From JAEUPI01 sp035764445 (GTDB lineage Bacteria; Pseudomonadota; Gammaproteobacteria; Burkholderiales; Burkholderiaceae_C), in the NCBI GenBank assembly GCA_035764445.1, contig DASTZF010000414.1, positions 1 to 37,200 on the forward strand: DNA of 37,200 nt, given 5' to 3'. This document shows positions 16,843 through 24,231 of this stretch, one piece after another. Under the pieces are notes generated by a model. The model saw only the letters and a program-made list of their open reading frames with translations. It ran no database searches and was not told where the DNA came from. Every line of letters begins with the position of its first letter. Position 1 is the first letter of the stretch. Position numbers and translations under genes: made by a program.

Positions 16843-17316
16843 TCAGCGCGTCTTCCAGTGGCGCTCGTGCCACTGCGCGAGCGAATAATTCGGGAACTCG
16901 TCGAAGGCGTCGTCGCCGCGCTTGCGCTGTGCTGCCACCCATTCGGGCTTGGAGCCGAGCAAGATGTGCGCGACCTTCGGCGGTACCGGCAGCGGCGTGT
17001 CGATCGCCCCGGCGTGCGGGTGGACGAGCTCGGGCCAGCGCGGATCCCATAGCCACAGCGGGCTGCCGCACAGCTTGCAGAAGTGGCGCTGCCCCTGGCT
17101 GCGGCGGCCGTTGCGCAGGCGCGCGCGGTAGACGCTCAAGTGCTCCTTGCCCTGCACCTTCAGCGTCGCGTTGTCGGCGCCGAGGTTGATCGCGAAGCCG
17201 CCGCTGCCCGCGGTCTTGCGGCAGATCGAGCAATAGCAGCGCATGAACGGCACCGGTGATTGCGCCCGCACCGAGAAGCGCACGGCACGGCAGTGGCAAG
17301 AGCCCTTCAGCAGCAT
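16843..17316 (-). CDS. GFA (CENP-V/glutathione-dependent formaldehyde-activating) family protein
   Basis: A 157-residue zinc protein of the GFA/CENP-V family. Zinc-binding Cys sets are visible: GSCHC (C7, C9), CYCSIC (C27, C29, C32) and FCKLCGSPL near residue 80. Members were named for a glutathione-dependent formaldehyde reaction, but most are not proven enzymes. It lies ten bases downstream of the ferredoxin/CDGSH gene and is probably in the same transcript. A second, divergent GFA gene is at 21605-22114. Confidence 0.88.
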   Translation of the reverse strand: MLLKGSCHCRAVRFSVRAQSPVPFMRCYCSICRKTAGSGGFAINLGADNATLKVQGKEHLSVYRARLRNGRRSQGQRHFCKLCGSPLWLWDPRWPELVHPHAGAIDTPLPVPPKVAHILLGSKPEWVAAQRKRGDDAFDEFPNYSLAQWHERHWKTR

Positions 17317-17326
17317 CGGCGGTGCT

Positions 17327-17959
17327 TCAGCTGCGAAAGCCGACGCGCTTGTGCGAGCCGTCGCAGTAGGGCTTGTTGCCCGAGTGCCCGCAGCGGCACA
17401 GCCAGCATTCGGTCAGGCGGTTGACCGTGCGGCCGGTGCCGGCGATCACCTCGAGGTTGCCGGTCAGGTGCAGCGGGCCGTCGCGCTTGGGCTCGACGTT
17501 GACGGCACCGTTGCGCTGCGCGAGCGCCGTCGATTCGGTGACCGCCGGCTCGCCGGTGGCGGCGAAGCCGGCCGCGGTGTGCGAGTTGTCGCAATACGGC
17601 TTGTGGGTCGAGGCGCCGCAGCGGCACAGCGTGGCGCGATAACCGATCGGCTGCCCGTCGATCGCTAGCGCGGCGCGAAACGCGAGCGGTCCGTTCTCGC
17701 GCACGCGCACGGTGTTGACCGGCGGCGCGCTCTCGAAGTCGCTGCCGTCCGAGCGCGTGCAGCGGATCGCGCCCGACGGGCAGTTGTGTGCGAGCTCGAG
17801 CAGCTGCTCGGGCGTCGCGCGATCGGGATGGATCCACTCGCCGGGCACATTCGGCACGAAGACGTCGGGCCGGTCGAGCACGCAGTGGCGTGAGTGGATG
17901 CAGCGCTCGCCGTCGAAGTGAACGACGGCCTGCGCGCCGCGCACGGTTTCGATGGCCAT
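17327..17959 (-). CDS. Ferredoxin-like plus double CDGSH iron-sulfur protein
   Basis: A 210-residue protein with three iron-sulfur modules. Residues 1-75 form a Fer4_19-type domain with Cys20, Cys26, Cys60 and Cys67 (CIHSRHC...NCPSGAIRC). Residues 105-130 hold CDGSH module 1 (Cys112, Cys114, Cys123, His127) and residues 185-205 CDGSH module 2 (Cys188, Cys190, Cys199, His203). CDGSH modules bind redox-active, pH-sensitive 2Fe-2S clusters through three Cys and one His. The arrangement suggests a cytoplasmic electron carrier or redox sensor; no partner is identified. It is followed after ten bases by the GFA gene and preceded after 78 bases by tetR on the same strand. Confidence 0.9.
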   Translation of the reverse strand: MAIETVRGAQAVVHFDGERCIHSRHCVLDRPDVFVPNVPGEWIHPDRATPEQLLELAHNCPSGAIRCTRSDGSDFESAPPVNTVRVRENGPLAFRAALAIDGQPIGYRATLCRCGASTHKPYCDNSHTAAGFAATGEPAVTESTALAQRNGAVNVEPKRDGPLHLTGNLEVIAGTGRTVNRLTECWLCRCGHSGNKPYCDGSHKRVGFRS

Positions 17960-18037
17960 GGTGTGACTCCTGCAATCGGTGCCCGACCACTGTCGGCGCT
18001 GGCCGTGGCGGTGTCAAGGCGTGGGCCGGGTCGCCCC

Positions 18038-18607
18038 TCAGGCAGCGAACAGATACGCCTGCACGGTGGCACCGACGCGGCGCACCAACTCCTCGCGCTT
18101 GAGGCTCACCACCGGCGGCAGCTTCAACACGTAGCGGCACAGCGCCAGGCCGAGCGCCTGCGTGCTGACCAGGCCGGCGCGCGCAGCGACCGCGGAGCGC
18201 GACTCGCCGCGCAGCTTGGCGACCAGCGGCACCACCTGTGACGCGAAGATCGCCTGCATGCGCTCGGCCACCGCGTCGTGCGTGACCGCGGTACGCAGCA
18301 AAGCCTGCAGCGCCGCGTCGCCTTCCCAACGGTCGAGCAGGTGTTCGACCAGCGCGGCGCCGACGCGGGCGCGCGGCAGCTGCGTCAGGTCGGGCAGCCG
18401 CAGGTCGAATTCGGCGGCGGCTGCGAACAGCTTCTCCTTGTTGCCGTAGTAGCGCATCACCATCGCCGGGTCGATGCCGGCGTGCGCCGCGATCGTGCGG
18501 ATCGTCGCCGCTTGATAGCCGACGGCGGCGAACTGCTCGCGCGCTGCCGCCAGGATGGCTGCGCGCGTGGCATCGGACCGGCGCGCGGCGGGGGCTTTCT
18601 CGCTCAC
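18038..18607 (-). CDS. TetR/AcrR family transcriptional regulator
   Basis: A 189-residue TetR regulator. The N-terminal helix-turn-helix is classic: RSDATRAAILAAAREQFAAVGYQAATIRTIAAHAGIDPAMVMRYYGNKEKLF. The C-terminal all-helical domain should bind an unknown small ligand. I place the start at GTG 18607: the frame runs up to an ATG at 18658, but that would put the coding sequence across the operator-like repeats and add residues unlike TetR proteins. No clear ribosome site is seen for either start. It is divergent from the FAD monooxygenase, the usual set-up for a repressor that controls its neighbour and itself. Confidence 0.9.
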   Translation of the reverse strand: MSEKAPAARRSDATRAAILAAAREQFAAVGYQAATIRTIAAHAGIDPAMVMRYYGNKEKLFAAAAEFDLRLPDLTQLPRARVGAALVEHLLDRWEGDAALQALLRTAVTHDAVAERMQAIFASQVVPLVAKLRGESRSAVAARAGLVSTQALGLALCRYVLKLPPVVSLKREELVRRVGATVQAYLFAA

Positions 18608-18620
18608 ATGACAAGTGTAA

Positions 18621-18691
18621 GACAACGGTTGTTGACTTTTTGCACCTGGGTTGGACAATGTGTCAACAACTGTTGACCAACACCTGTTGAC
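18621..18691. promoter_or_regulatory. Promoter and three operator-like repeats between tetR and monooxygenase
   Basis: A perfect palindrome GTCAACA-AC-TGTTGAC lies at 18662-18677. A second copy with three mismatches (ACCAACACCTGTTGAC) overlaps it at 18676-18691. A third, weaker copy (GACAACGGTTGTTGAC) is at 18621-18636. The likely monooxygenase promoter is TTGACT (18632-18637), 16 bases, GACAAT (18654-18659), so it is flanked and partly covered by the repeats. TetR binding here would block both genes. The link to this TetR is inference from position. Confidence 0.75.
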
Positions 18692-18702
18692 TGGAGACGA
18701 CG

Positions 18703-19878
18703 ATGACCGACCCCCGCCCCCCTTCGGATCCCGCTGCCACCGCCTGCGATGCCGACGTGCTGATCGTGGGCGCCGGCCCCACCGGTCTCACGCTGGCGGC
18801 AGCGCTGGCCAGCCGTGGCGTGCGCGCGATCGCGATCGACCGCTTGGCGGCCGGTGCCAACACGTCGCGCGCCGCAGTCGTGCACGCGCGCACGCTCGAG
18901 GTGCTCGAGCCACTGGGGGTGACGCCGGCGCTCGATGCGCGCGGCGTGCACGCGCGCCGCTTCACGGTTCGCGACCGCGATCGCGTGCTGCTGCCGATCG
19001 CCTTCGACGGCCTGCCCACCCGTCACCCCTACACGCTGATGGTGTCGCAAGCCGAGACCGAAGCGGTGCTGCTGCAGCGCCTGCTCGAGCTCGGCGGCCG
19101 CGTGGTGCGCCCGCGCACGCTGGTGAGGGCGGTGCAGGACACCGCCGGCGTGACCGCCACGCTCGACGATGGCAGCACGCTGCGCGCGCGCTACCTGGTG
19201 GGCGCCGACGGCATGCACAGCGTGGTGCGCGAGCAGGCTGGCATCGCGTTCGACGGCGGCGCTTACGGCGAGTCGTTCCTGCTGGCCGACGTGCGTCTGG
19301 CCGGCGGCGTGCCGCGCGACGAGGTGGTGCTGTACTTCTCGGCCGCCGGCATGATGGTGGTCGCACCGCTGCCCGACGGCCTGCACCGCGTGGTCGCGGT
19401 GGTCGACGACGCGCCCGAGCATCCGGGCGTCGCCGACGTGCAGTCGCTGCTCGACAGCCGCGGTCCGCGCCGCGAGCGCGCGCTGGTGCGCGAGGTGATC
19501 TGGGGCTCGCGGTTCCGCGTCCACCATCGCGTGGCCGAGCGCTACCGCGCCGGGCGCGTGCTGCTGGCCGGCGACGCGGCGCATGTGCACAGCCCAGCGG
19601 GTGGCCAGGGCATGAATGTCGGCATCCTCGATGCGATGAGCCTGGCCGGCGCACTGGTGCAGGCATTGGGCGGCGATGCCGCGGCGCTCGACGAGTACGG
19701 TCGCCAGCGCCGCCCCGTCGCGCAGCAGGTGGTGGCGTTCGCCGACCGCATGACGCGGCTGGCCACGGCGCGCCCGGGCCTGCGCGCGCTGCGCAACGCA
19801 TTGCTGCGCGGGCTGTCGCTGATCCCGCGGGTGCGCAGAGAACTGGCGTGGCGCCTGTCGGGCCTGGTCTATCGCTGA
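18703..19878 (+). CDS. FAD-dependent monooxygenase (PHBH/UbiH-like)
   Basis: A 391-residue flavoprotein hydroxylase. The FAD-binding Rossmann motif VGAGPTGLTLAAALASRG is at residues 22-39, the second FAD motif GADGMHSVVREQAG is near 168, and the third RVLLAGDAAHVHSPAGGQGMN is near 287. Class A members hydroxylate aromatic rings or other substrates with NAD(P)H. GGAG lies six bases before ATG 18703. The gene faces tetR across a shared operator region and is followed after 44 bases by a MaoC hydratase, so these two may form a small TetR-controlled unit. The substrate cannot be read from sequence. Confidence 0.9.
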   Translation: MTDPRPPSDPAATACDADVLIVGAGPTGLTLAAALASRGVRAIAIDRLAAGANTSRAAVVHARTLEVLEPLGVTPALDARGVHARRFTVRDRDRVLLPIAFDGLPTRHPYTLMVSQAETEAVLLQRLLELGGRVVRPRTLVRAVQDTAGVTATLDDGSTLRARYLVGADGMHSVVREQAGIAFDGGAYGESFLLADVRLAGGVPRDEVVLYFSAAGMMVVAPLPDGLHRVVAVVDDAPEHPGVADVQSLLDSRGPRRERALVREVIWGSRFRVHHRVAERYRAGRVLLAGDAAHVHSPAGGQGMNVGILDAMSLAGALVQALGGDAAALDEYGRQRRPVAQQVVAFADRMTRLATARPGLRALRNALLRGLSLIPRVRRELAWRLSGLVYR

Positions 19879-19922
19879 GACGCCGGCGCTAGACTGCTCA
19901 ACGCAACGCCCGAGGAGCAGCG

Positions 19923-20390
19923 ATGGAAGGCCCGACCCGCACCACCACCTTCGACGCGCTGCGCGCGCGCGTCGGCCAGGAGATCGGCGCGTCGGCCTGG
20001 ACCACGATCGACCAGCCGATGATCGACGCCTTCGCCAAGCTGACCGGCGACCAGCACTTCATCCATGTCGACCCGGTGCGCGCGGCGGCGCTGCCGCTGA
20101 AAGGCACCATCGCACACGGCTTCCTGACGATGTCGCTGCTGTCGAACATGGCGTACCAGGTGTGCCCGGCGATCGAGGGCGTGAAGTTCCCGCTGAACTA
20201 CGGATTCAACCGGCTGCGCTTCGTGGCGCCGGTGCCGGTGAACTCGCGCGTGCGCGCGCATTTCGTGCTCAAGGCCATCGAGGCGCTCGACGACACGCAG
20301 CGCCAGATCGTCTACGACGTCAGCGTCGAGATCGAAGGCAAGCCGAAGCCGGCGCTGGTCGCCGAGTGGCTGACGCGCGCGATCGTCTGA
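19923..20390 (+). CDS. MaoC family dehydratase
   Basis: A 155-residue hot-dog-fold protein of the MaoC/(R)-specific enoyl-CoA hydratase family. The hydratase motif is visible: FAKLTGDQHFIHVDPVRAA followed by GTIAHGFLTMSLL, where the Asp and His pair is catalytic in known members. It also has NYGFNRLRFVAPVPVNSRVRA, typical of the NodN-like branch. It would hydrate a trans-2-enoyl-CoA. GAGGAGC precedes ATG 19923. It is probably transcribed with the monooxygenase. Confidence 0.9.
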   Translation: MEGPTRTTTFDALRARVGQEIGASAWTTIDQPMIDAFAKLTGDQHFIHVDPVRAAALPLKGTIAHGFLTMSLLSNMAYQVCPAIEGVKFPLNYGFNRLRFVAPVPVNSRVRAHFVLKAIEALDDTQRQIVYDVSVEIEGKPKPALVAEWLTRAIV

Positions 20391-20425
20391 CTCTCAAGCA
20401 AATGTGGCTTTGCCGCTTTGCTTGA

Positions 20426-20460
20426 CCCCCGCGGGGGGGGGGCGGGCCGTGCGCAGCCCG
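20426..20460. terminator. GC-rich hairpins between convergent genes
   Basis: Between the MaoC and cyclotransferase stops there is CCCCCGCGGGGG (20426-20437), a run of ten G (20433-20442), and a second stem CGGGC (20443-20447) / GCCCG (20456-20460). There is no T-run, but the place between converging genes fits a bidirectional transcription end or a short intergenic repeat. Confidence 0.4.
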
Positions 20461-20473
20461 GCCCTGGGGGTGC

Positions 20474-20908
20474 TCAGTACGCCTGCTCGCCGCGCTTGCG
20501 GTACAGCGTCGCGTGCGCCGGCGTGTATTCGGCCAGCGGCCCCTGCCGCACCTCGGCGCGCACCAGCTGATGAGCGTGCTTCATGTAGATCTGCACCGAC
20601 AGCTCGGTGGGGTCGTCCGGCGAGCGCACGCGGATCGTCGTGCGGTGGTAGCCATCGGGCAGGCCGACGCCTTCGAGCTCGTCCATCGCCGCCAGCGCGG
20701 CGTCGTCGACTTCGTACACCTCGCCGGCTACCTGTTCGCCCTCGCCCGGTGAATCGATCAGCCACGGCACATGGCGCTCACCCACCAGCCACAGCGGCAG
20801 TCGCTCGAGCGTGCAGAACACGCCGCCGAAGCGACGCCCTTGATTGACGGCGAAATTCGGAAAGCCTTGCTTCAGCGTGCCGAACACGAACACCAGCGTA
20901 CCGGCCAT
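20474..20908 (-). CDS. Gamma-glutamylcyclotransferase-like protein
   Basis: A 144-residue protein of the GGCT/AIG2-like fold. The N-terminal FVFGTLKQGFPNF is the nucleotide-like glycine loop (usually YGTL), and MDELEGVGLPDGYHR carries the expected catalytic Glu and the conserved Y-x-R. Members release 5-oxoproline from gamma-glutamyl or related amines. ATG 20908 overlaps the stop of the upstream gene by one base (TGATG), implying coupling; an adjacent GTG at 20911 is a less likely start. It is the last gene of a five-gene operon. Confidence 0.87.
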   Translation of the reverse strand: MAGTLVFVFGTLKQGFPNFAVNQGRRFGGVFCTLERLPLWLVGERHVPWLIDSPGEGEQVAGEVYEVDDAALAAMDELEGVGLPDGYHRTTIRVRSPDDPTELSVQIYMKHAHQLVRAEVRQGPLAEYTPAHATLYRKRGEQAY

Positions 20909-21594
20909 CACATCACGCCGAAGGTCTTGAACGCCTCGACCGTGCTCATGCCATCGCGGATCGCGTCGCGCACGCGGTTCTCGGTGCTCGCCTTCTCGAG
21001 CGCTCGGCGGATCGCCTCTTCTTCAGCGACGCGCGGGATCACCAGCACGCCGTCGAGGTCGCCGAACACGATGTCGCCCGGCGCGATGCGCACGCCGTTC
21101 ATCTCGATGCCGACCCGCCAGTCGACCACCTTGCAGCGCGGCCCCTGGTCCTGTGCGTAGCCGCCGTAACTGAACACCGGCAGCCCGAACTCGAGCACCT
21201 CGGGCGTGTCGCGCGAGTAGCCGTCGAGCACCGCGCCGGCGGCCTTGAGATGCGTGGCACGCGTCGTCATCAGGCCGCCCCACAGCGCGAACTGCGGCGC
21301 GCAGCCGGTGGCGACGTAGACCTCGTTGCGCTTCAGGTCGTCGAGCGCCTCGAACAGCAGCCCGAACGGCTTGCGCGAGACCTCGCTCTTGCCCGCGGGC
21401 TCGGTGGCCGCGAACGCATTGGCCTCGAGCACCGGCATCGCGCGGCCGATCACCACCATGTCGGGCTTCAGCGGCCGGATCTGCGGCGCCAGGAACTGGT
21501 GCAGGAAACCCATCGTGTCGAGGATGTCGCCCACCACCGCGGGGAACAGCTTGGCGCGCATCAGCGCAAACAGCTCGTCGTCGTCACGCCACAT
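20908..21594 (-). CDS. RraA-like protein (HMG/CHA aldolase type)
   Basis: A 228-residue member of the RraA / demethylmenaquinone-methyltransferase-like family. Landmarks: FPAVVGDILDTMGF near the N terminus, VVIGRAMPV, GGLMTTRATHLKAAGAVLDGYSRD in the middle, and the signature GDIVFGDLDGVLVIPR. Relatives include 4-hydroxy-4-methyl-2-oxoglutarate/4-carboxy-4-hydroxy-2-oxoadipate aldolases that end aromatic meta-cleavage pathways, and the RNase E inhibitor RraA; the longer size and middle insertion favour an enzyme. ATG 21594 has GGAG upstream. It lies ten bases after the GFA gene. Confidence 0.86.
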   Translation of the reverse strand: MWRDDDELFALMRAKLFPAVVGDILDTMGFLHQFLAPQIRPLKPDMVVIGRAMPVLEANAFAATEPAGKSEVSRKPFGLLFEALDDLKRNEVYVATGCAPQFALWGGLMTTRATHLKAAGAVLDGYSRDTPEVLEFGLPVFSYGGYAQDQGPRCKVVDWRVGIEMNGVRIAPGDIVFGDLDGVLVIPRVAEEEAIRRALEKASTENRVRDAIRDGMSTVEAFKTFGVM

Positions 21595-21604
21595 GATGGG
21601 CTCC

Positions 21605-22114
21605 TCAACTCTTGGACGCGCCGCGCTGCGCATCGATCTTCGCGCGCAGGATCTTGCGGCGCTCCAGCGCCTCGGCGGGCCAGTGCGCCTTGAGGTCGTA
21701 GTACTCGGGCACCGCGGTGTGGCTTTCGGGGATCACGACCCATGGCTGCTTAGACGCGGTGAAGATGTGGATGTCCGGTGGCAGATGGTCGGGCTGGTCG
21801 AGCGTGCCCACGCGCACAAAAGCCACCATCGGCCCGGCACCCGAGTAGTGGCTCCACAGCGCGACGCGACACTGCGGGCAGCGCGCGATCTGCTGGCCCT
21901 GGCCGCTCGCCGACGGCGTGTCGACCAACTCGGGCGGCGCGCCGAGCAACTCGACGCGGTCCATCTCGATCATCGCATTGAGCGCGAACGACGCGCCGGT
22001 CTCGCGCTGGCACCAGCGGCAGTGGCAGCAGTGCACGAACAGCGGCTTGGTGGTCATGCGATAGCGCACGTGCTTGCAGTCGCAGCCGCCGTCGAGCGGG
22101 AAGGGATCGCTCAC
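21605..22114 (-). CDS. GFA family zinc protein
   Basis: A 169-residue GFA/CENP-V family protein. Zinc-site Cys sets: GGCDC near the N terminus, CCHCRWC about residue 28, and RCPQC about residue 85. The start is GTG 22114, with GAGGAG eight bases upstream and only a few residues before the first zinc motif; longer in-frame starts have no ribosome site and enter the neighbouring thioesterase. The C-terminal part (PPDIHIFTASKQPWVV) is typical of longer members. The function is not established. Confidence 0.87.
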   Translation of the reverse strand: MSDPFPLDGGCDCKHVRYRMTTKPLFVHCCHCRWCQRETGASFALNAMIEMDRVELLGAPPELVDTPSASGQGQQIARCPQCRVALWSHYSGAGPMVAFVRVGTLDQPDHLPPDIHIFTASKQPWVVIPESHTAVPEYYDLKAHWPAEALERRKILRAKIDAQRGASKS

Positions 22115-22139
22115 CAGAGAACTCCTCGTCGCCGCGTGC

Positions 22140-22565
22140 TCAGGCACCGGTCTTGCGCACCAACGCGGTGGCGGTGGCCGCGGCGACGCGCTGGCCGTCC
22201 TGATAGAGCTCACCGGCGAGAAAGCAGACATCGCGACCGCGCCTGAGCACGCGGCCCTTACCGGTCAAGGTGCCCACCTTCGCTGGCCGCTCGAACGAGA
22301 CGTTGAGGTTCAGCGTCGGCGCGATCTCGCCCACGGCCAGCGTGGCGGCCAGCGCCGGGCCCATCGTGTCGTCGAGCATTGCCGCCAGGAAGCCGCCCTG
22401 CACGTGCCCGGCGGGGTTGGTGAACCCGGCCTCGGCCTCGAACGTGGTCTCGATCGTGCCGGCCTCGGCGTCGATGTGCGTGAAGCGGATCTGCAGCGTC
22501 GCTGCGGCGCCGGGCGGCGGCAGCTTGCCGTCCATCACGTGCCAGAAGTACGCGTTCTTGTCCAT
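22140..22565 (-). CDS. PaaI family hot-dog thioesterase
   Basis: A 141-residue acyl-CoA thioesterase-like protein. The hot-dog helix motif AGHVQGGFLAAMLDDTMGPAL carries the conserved HxxGG and the expected catalytic Asp; LNLNVSFERPAKVGTLTGKGRVLRRGRDVCFLAGEL forms the beta sheet. Members hydrolyse aromatic or medium-chain acyl-CoAs. The gene starts seven bases after the stop of the membrane protein gene and is 25 bases before the GFA gene. Confidence 0.9.
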   Translation of the reverse strand: MDKNAYFWHVMDGKLPPPGAAATLQIRFTHIDAEAGTIETTFEAEAGFTNPAGHVQGGFLAAMLDDTMGPALAATLAVGEIAPTLNLNVSFERPAKVGTLTGKGRVLRRGRDVCFLAGELYQDGQRVAAATATALVRKTGA

Positions 22566-22572
22566 CGCCGTG

Positions 22573-23004
22573 TCAAGGCGCCGACGCGGCCGACCCCGGC
22601 GATGCCGGCGCGCCCGGCGGCGTCGGCACCACGACGCCGGGCACCAGTGGCACCTCGGCCATCATCGTGATGCCGGTGACGAAGTGGCGCGTCTCGCCAA
22701 AGCAGCTGGTCGGCAACCCGACCTTCTCTTCGTAGTGCAGGCTGACGCGCTGGCCCATCACCTTGTTGAGCCGGTCGGCCACCGTGTCGTCGCGCACCGT
22801 GAACAGGAACTTCTCGACCGTGGTGCCTGGCAGCGACACCAGTGCGAGCTCGCCCTCCCAGGTCTTGCACAGCCACCCCTTGTTGGAGAACTTCTGCACC
22901 CACCCGGCGCGCTCGCCGGTCGAGTAGCTCCAGTTCATGACGACCGCGAAGTAGCCGGCGACCAAGGCCGCGAGTACGACGACGCCGATCAAGAAAGCCT
23001 TCAT
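22573..23004 (-). CDS. Conserved single-pass membrane protein, function unknown
   Basis: A 143-residue protein with an uncleaved signal or anchor helix (residues 3-22, AFLIGVVVLAALVAGYFAVV) and an exported domain. Features are WSYSTGERAGWVQKFSNKGWLCKTWEGELAL, KFLFTVRDDTV and HYEEKVGLPTSCFGETRHFVTG, with two Cys that could form a disulfide. I recall similar proteins as conserved hypotheticals in betaproteobacteria. The tail is Pro/Ala-rich (VPTPPGAPASPG). It heads the five-gene operon ending in the cyclotransferase. Confidence 0.8.
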   Translation of the reverse strand: MKAFLIGVVVLAALVAGYFAVVMNWSYSTGERAGWVQKFSNKGWLCKTWEGELALVSLPGTTVEKFLFTVRDDTVADRLNKVMGQRVSLHYEEKVGLPTSCFGETRHFVTGITMMAEVPLVPGVVVPTPPGAPASPGSAASAP

Positions 23005-23039
23005 CGCAACGGTGCTCCCCTATCCAGTTTTGCGCCATT

Positions 23040-23122
23040 CGCGCCGCTCCAGCGGCGCGTCCCCACACGGACGCCGCGGATCCGGCTCTGCCGGTGCGCT
23101 GGCGTCGCCCCCTTTGAGGGGG
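23040..23122. repeat. GC-rich intergenic hairpin repeat
   Basis: The 152-base gap upstream of the five-gene operon contains a strong stem CGCGCCGCT-CC-AGCGGCGCG (23040-23059) and a second one, CCCCCT-TTG-AGGGGG (23108-23122), joined by GC-rich DNA with GCGGATCCGGCTCTGCCGG in it. The double-hairpin with a CCCCCTttgAGGGGG arm resembles intergenic repeats seen in many Burkholderiales. It may also end transcription of the upstream Bug gene. Confidence 0.6.
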
Positions 23123-23156
23123 AGGTGGCCGCCAGGCCGCTTCGGGGGTGGTCCAT

Positions 23157-24149
23157 TCAATCGCCGACGATCTTGCGGTCGCGGATGATGGCACCGAAAC
23201 GCTGGCTGTCCTCCATCGCCTTGGCGTGGAACTGCGTTGGCGTCATCGGCGCCGGTTCGCCACCGAGCGCGCCGATGCGCTCGCGCAGCGTTGGCGTGCC
23301 GAGGATGCGATTGATCTCGCCGTTCAGTTTGGCGATCACGTCGGCGGGCGTGCCGGCCGGCGCGTAGAAGCCGAACACGGTGTCGGCATCGAAGCCTTTC
23401 AGGCCCACTTCGTCGAGCGTCGGCACCTCGGGAAACAGCGGCGAACGCTTCGGGCTTCCGACCGCGAGCATCTTCAGGCGGCCCGCCCTCACGTGCGGGA
23501 TCGCGATGCCGGGATCGAACAGGAAGTCGATCTGCCCTGCCAGCAGATCGGTCAGCGCCGGCGCGGCGCCGCGGTACGGCACGTGCACCGCGAACACGCC
23601 CGCCTGGGCCTTCATCATCTCGCCGGCCAGATGCGGCGAGCTGCCATTGCCCGGCGAGCCGAACGTGCGCTTGCCGGGGTTGGCCTTCAGGTCGGCGAGA
23701 AATTCCTTCGCGTTCTTCGCCGGATACTCGGGCTTGACGACCAGGAAGACCAGCACCCGCGCGGCGGCCGCGACCGGCGTCAGGTCCTTCACCGGATCGA
23801 ACGGCATCTTGGCGTAGATGTGCGGGTTGACCGACACCGTGCCGCCCGAGGCCATCAGCAGCGTGTAGCCGTCGGGCGGCGACTTGGCCACCACGTCGGC
23901 GCCGATGTTGCCGCCCGAGCCGGCGCGGTTCTCGATCACCACCGGCTGGCCGAGCGACTCCTGCAGCGGCGCGGCGACCGCGCGCGCGATCACGTCGGCC
24001 GCGCCGCCGGGCGGAAAGTTGACGACGATCTTCACCGGCTTGTTCGGCCAGGCCTGTGCCAGCGCGTGGGGCGCGGCGGCGAGCATCGCCAGTGCGGCGC
24101 CGGCGATTGCGCCGGCGAGTCGGATCGTGAATAGGCGTTGTGTGGGCAT
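23157..24149 (-). CDS. Bug/TctC family periplasmic binding protein
   Basis: A 330-residue Bug receptor with a signal peptide (LAGAIAGAALAMLAAAPHALA, cut before QAWPNK). Landmarks: WPNKPVKIVVNFPPGGAADVIAR, VVIENRAGSGGNIGADVVAK, PDGYTLLMA, VHVPYRGAAPALTDLLAGQI, and LFPEVPTLDEVG. Ligands of the family are small carboxylates and related compounds. It lies 82 bases after the class II aldolase on the same strand, so receptor and enzyme may handle one substrate. No membrane transporter genes are adjacent. Confidence 0.9.
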   Translation of the reverse strand: MPTQRLFTIRLAGAIAGAALAMLAAAPHALAQAWPNKPVKIVVNFPPGGAADVIARAVAAPLQESLGQPVVIENRAGSGGNIGADVVAKSPPDGYTLLMASGGTVSVNPHIYAKMPFDPVKDLTPVAAAARVLVFLVVKPEYPAKNAKEFLADLKANPGKRTFGSPGNGSSPHLAGEMMKAQAGVFAVHVPYRGAAPALTDLLAGQIDFLFDPGIAIPHVRAGRLKMLAVGSPKRSPLFPEVPTLDEVGLKGFDADTVFGFYAPAGTPADVIAKLNGEINRILGTPTLRERIGALGGEPAPMTPTQFHAKAMEDSQRFGAIIRDRKIVGD

Positions 24150-24231
24150 CGCGGTCCTCCTCTGTCGTCTCCTCGCGGCCGGATTGTGCGGGTGTCGGGC
24201 GCTCGTACCGTGCGCCCGCGCGACCAGCGGT

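Noticed and set aside
18608..18658. Longer TetR protein starting at 18658
   Set aside because: It would run through the promoter and operator repeats and adds residues not typical of TetR regulators.
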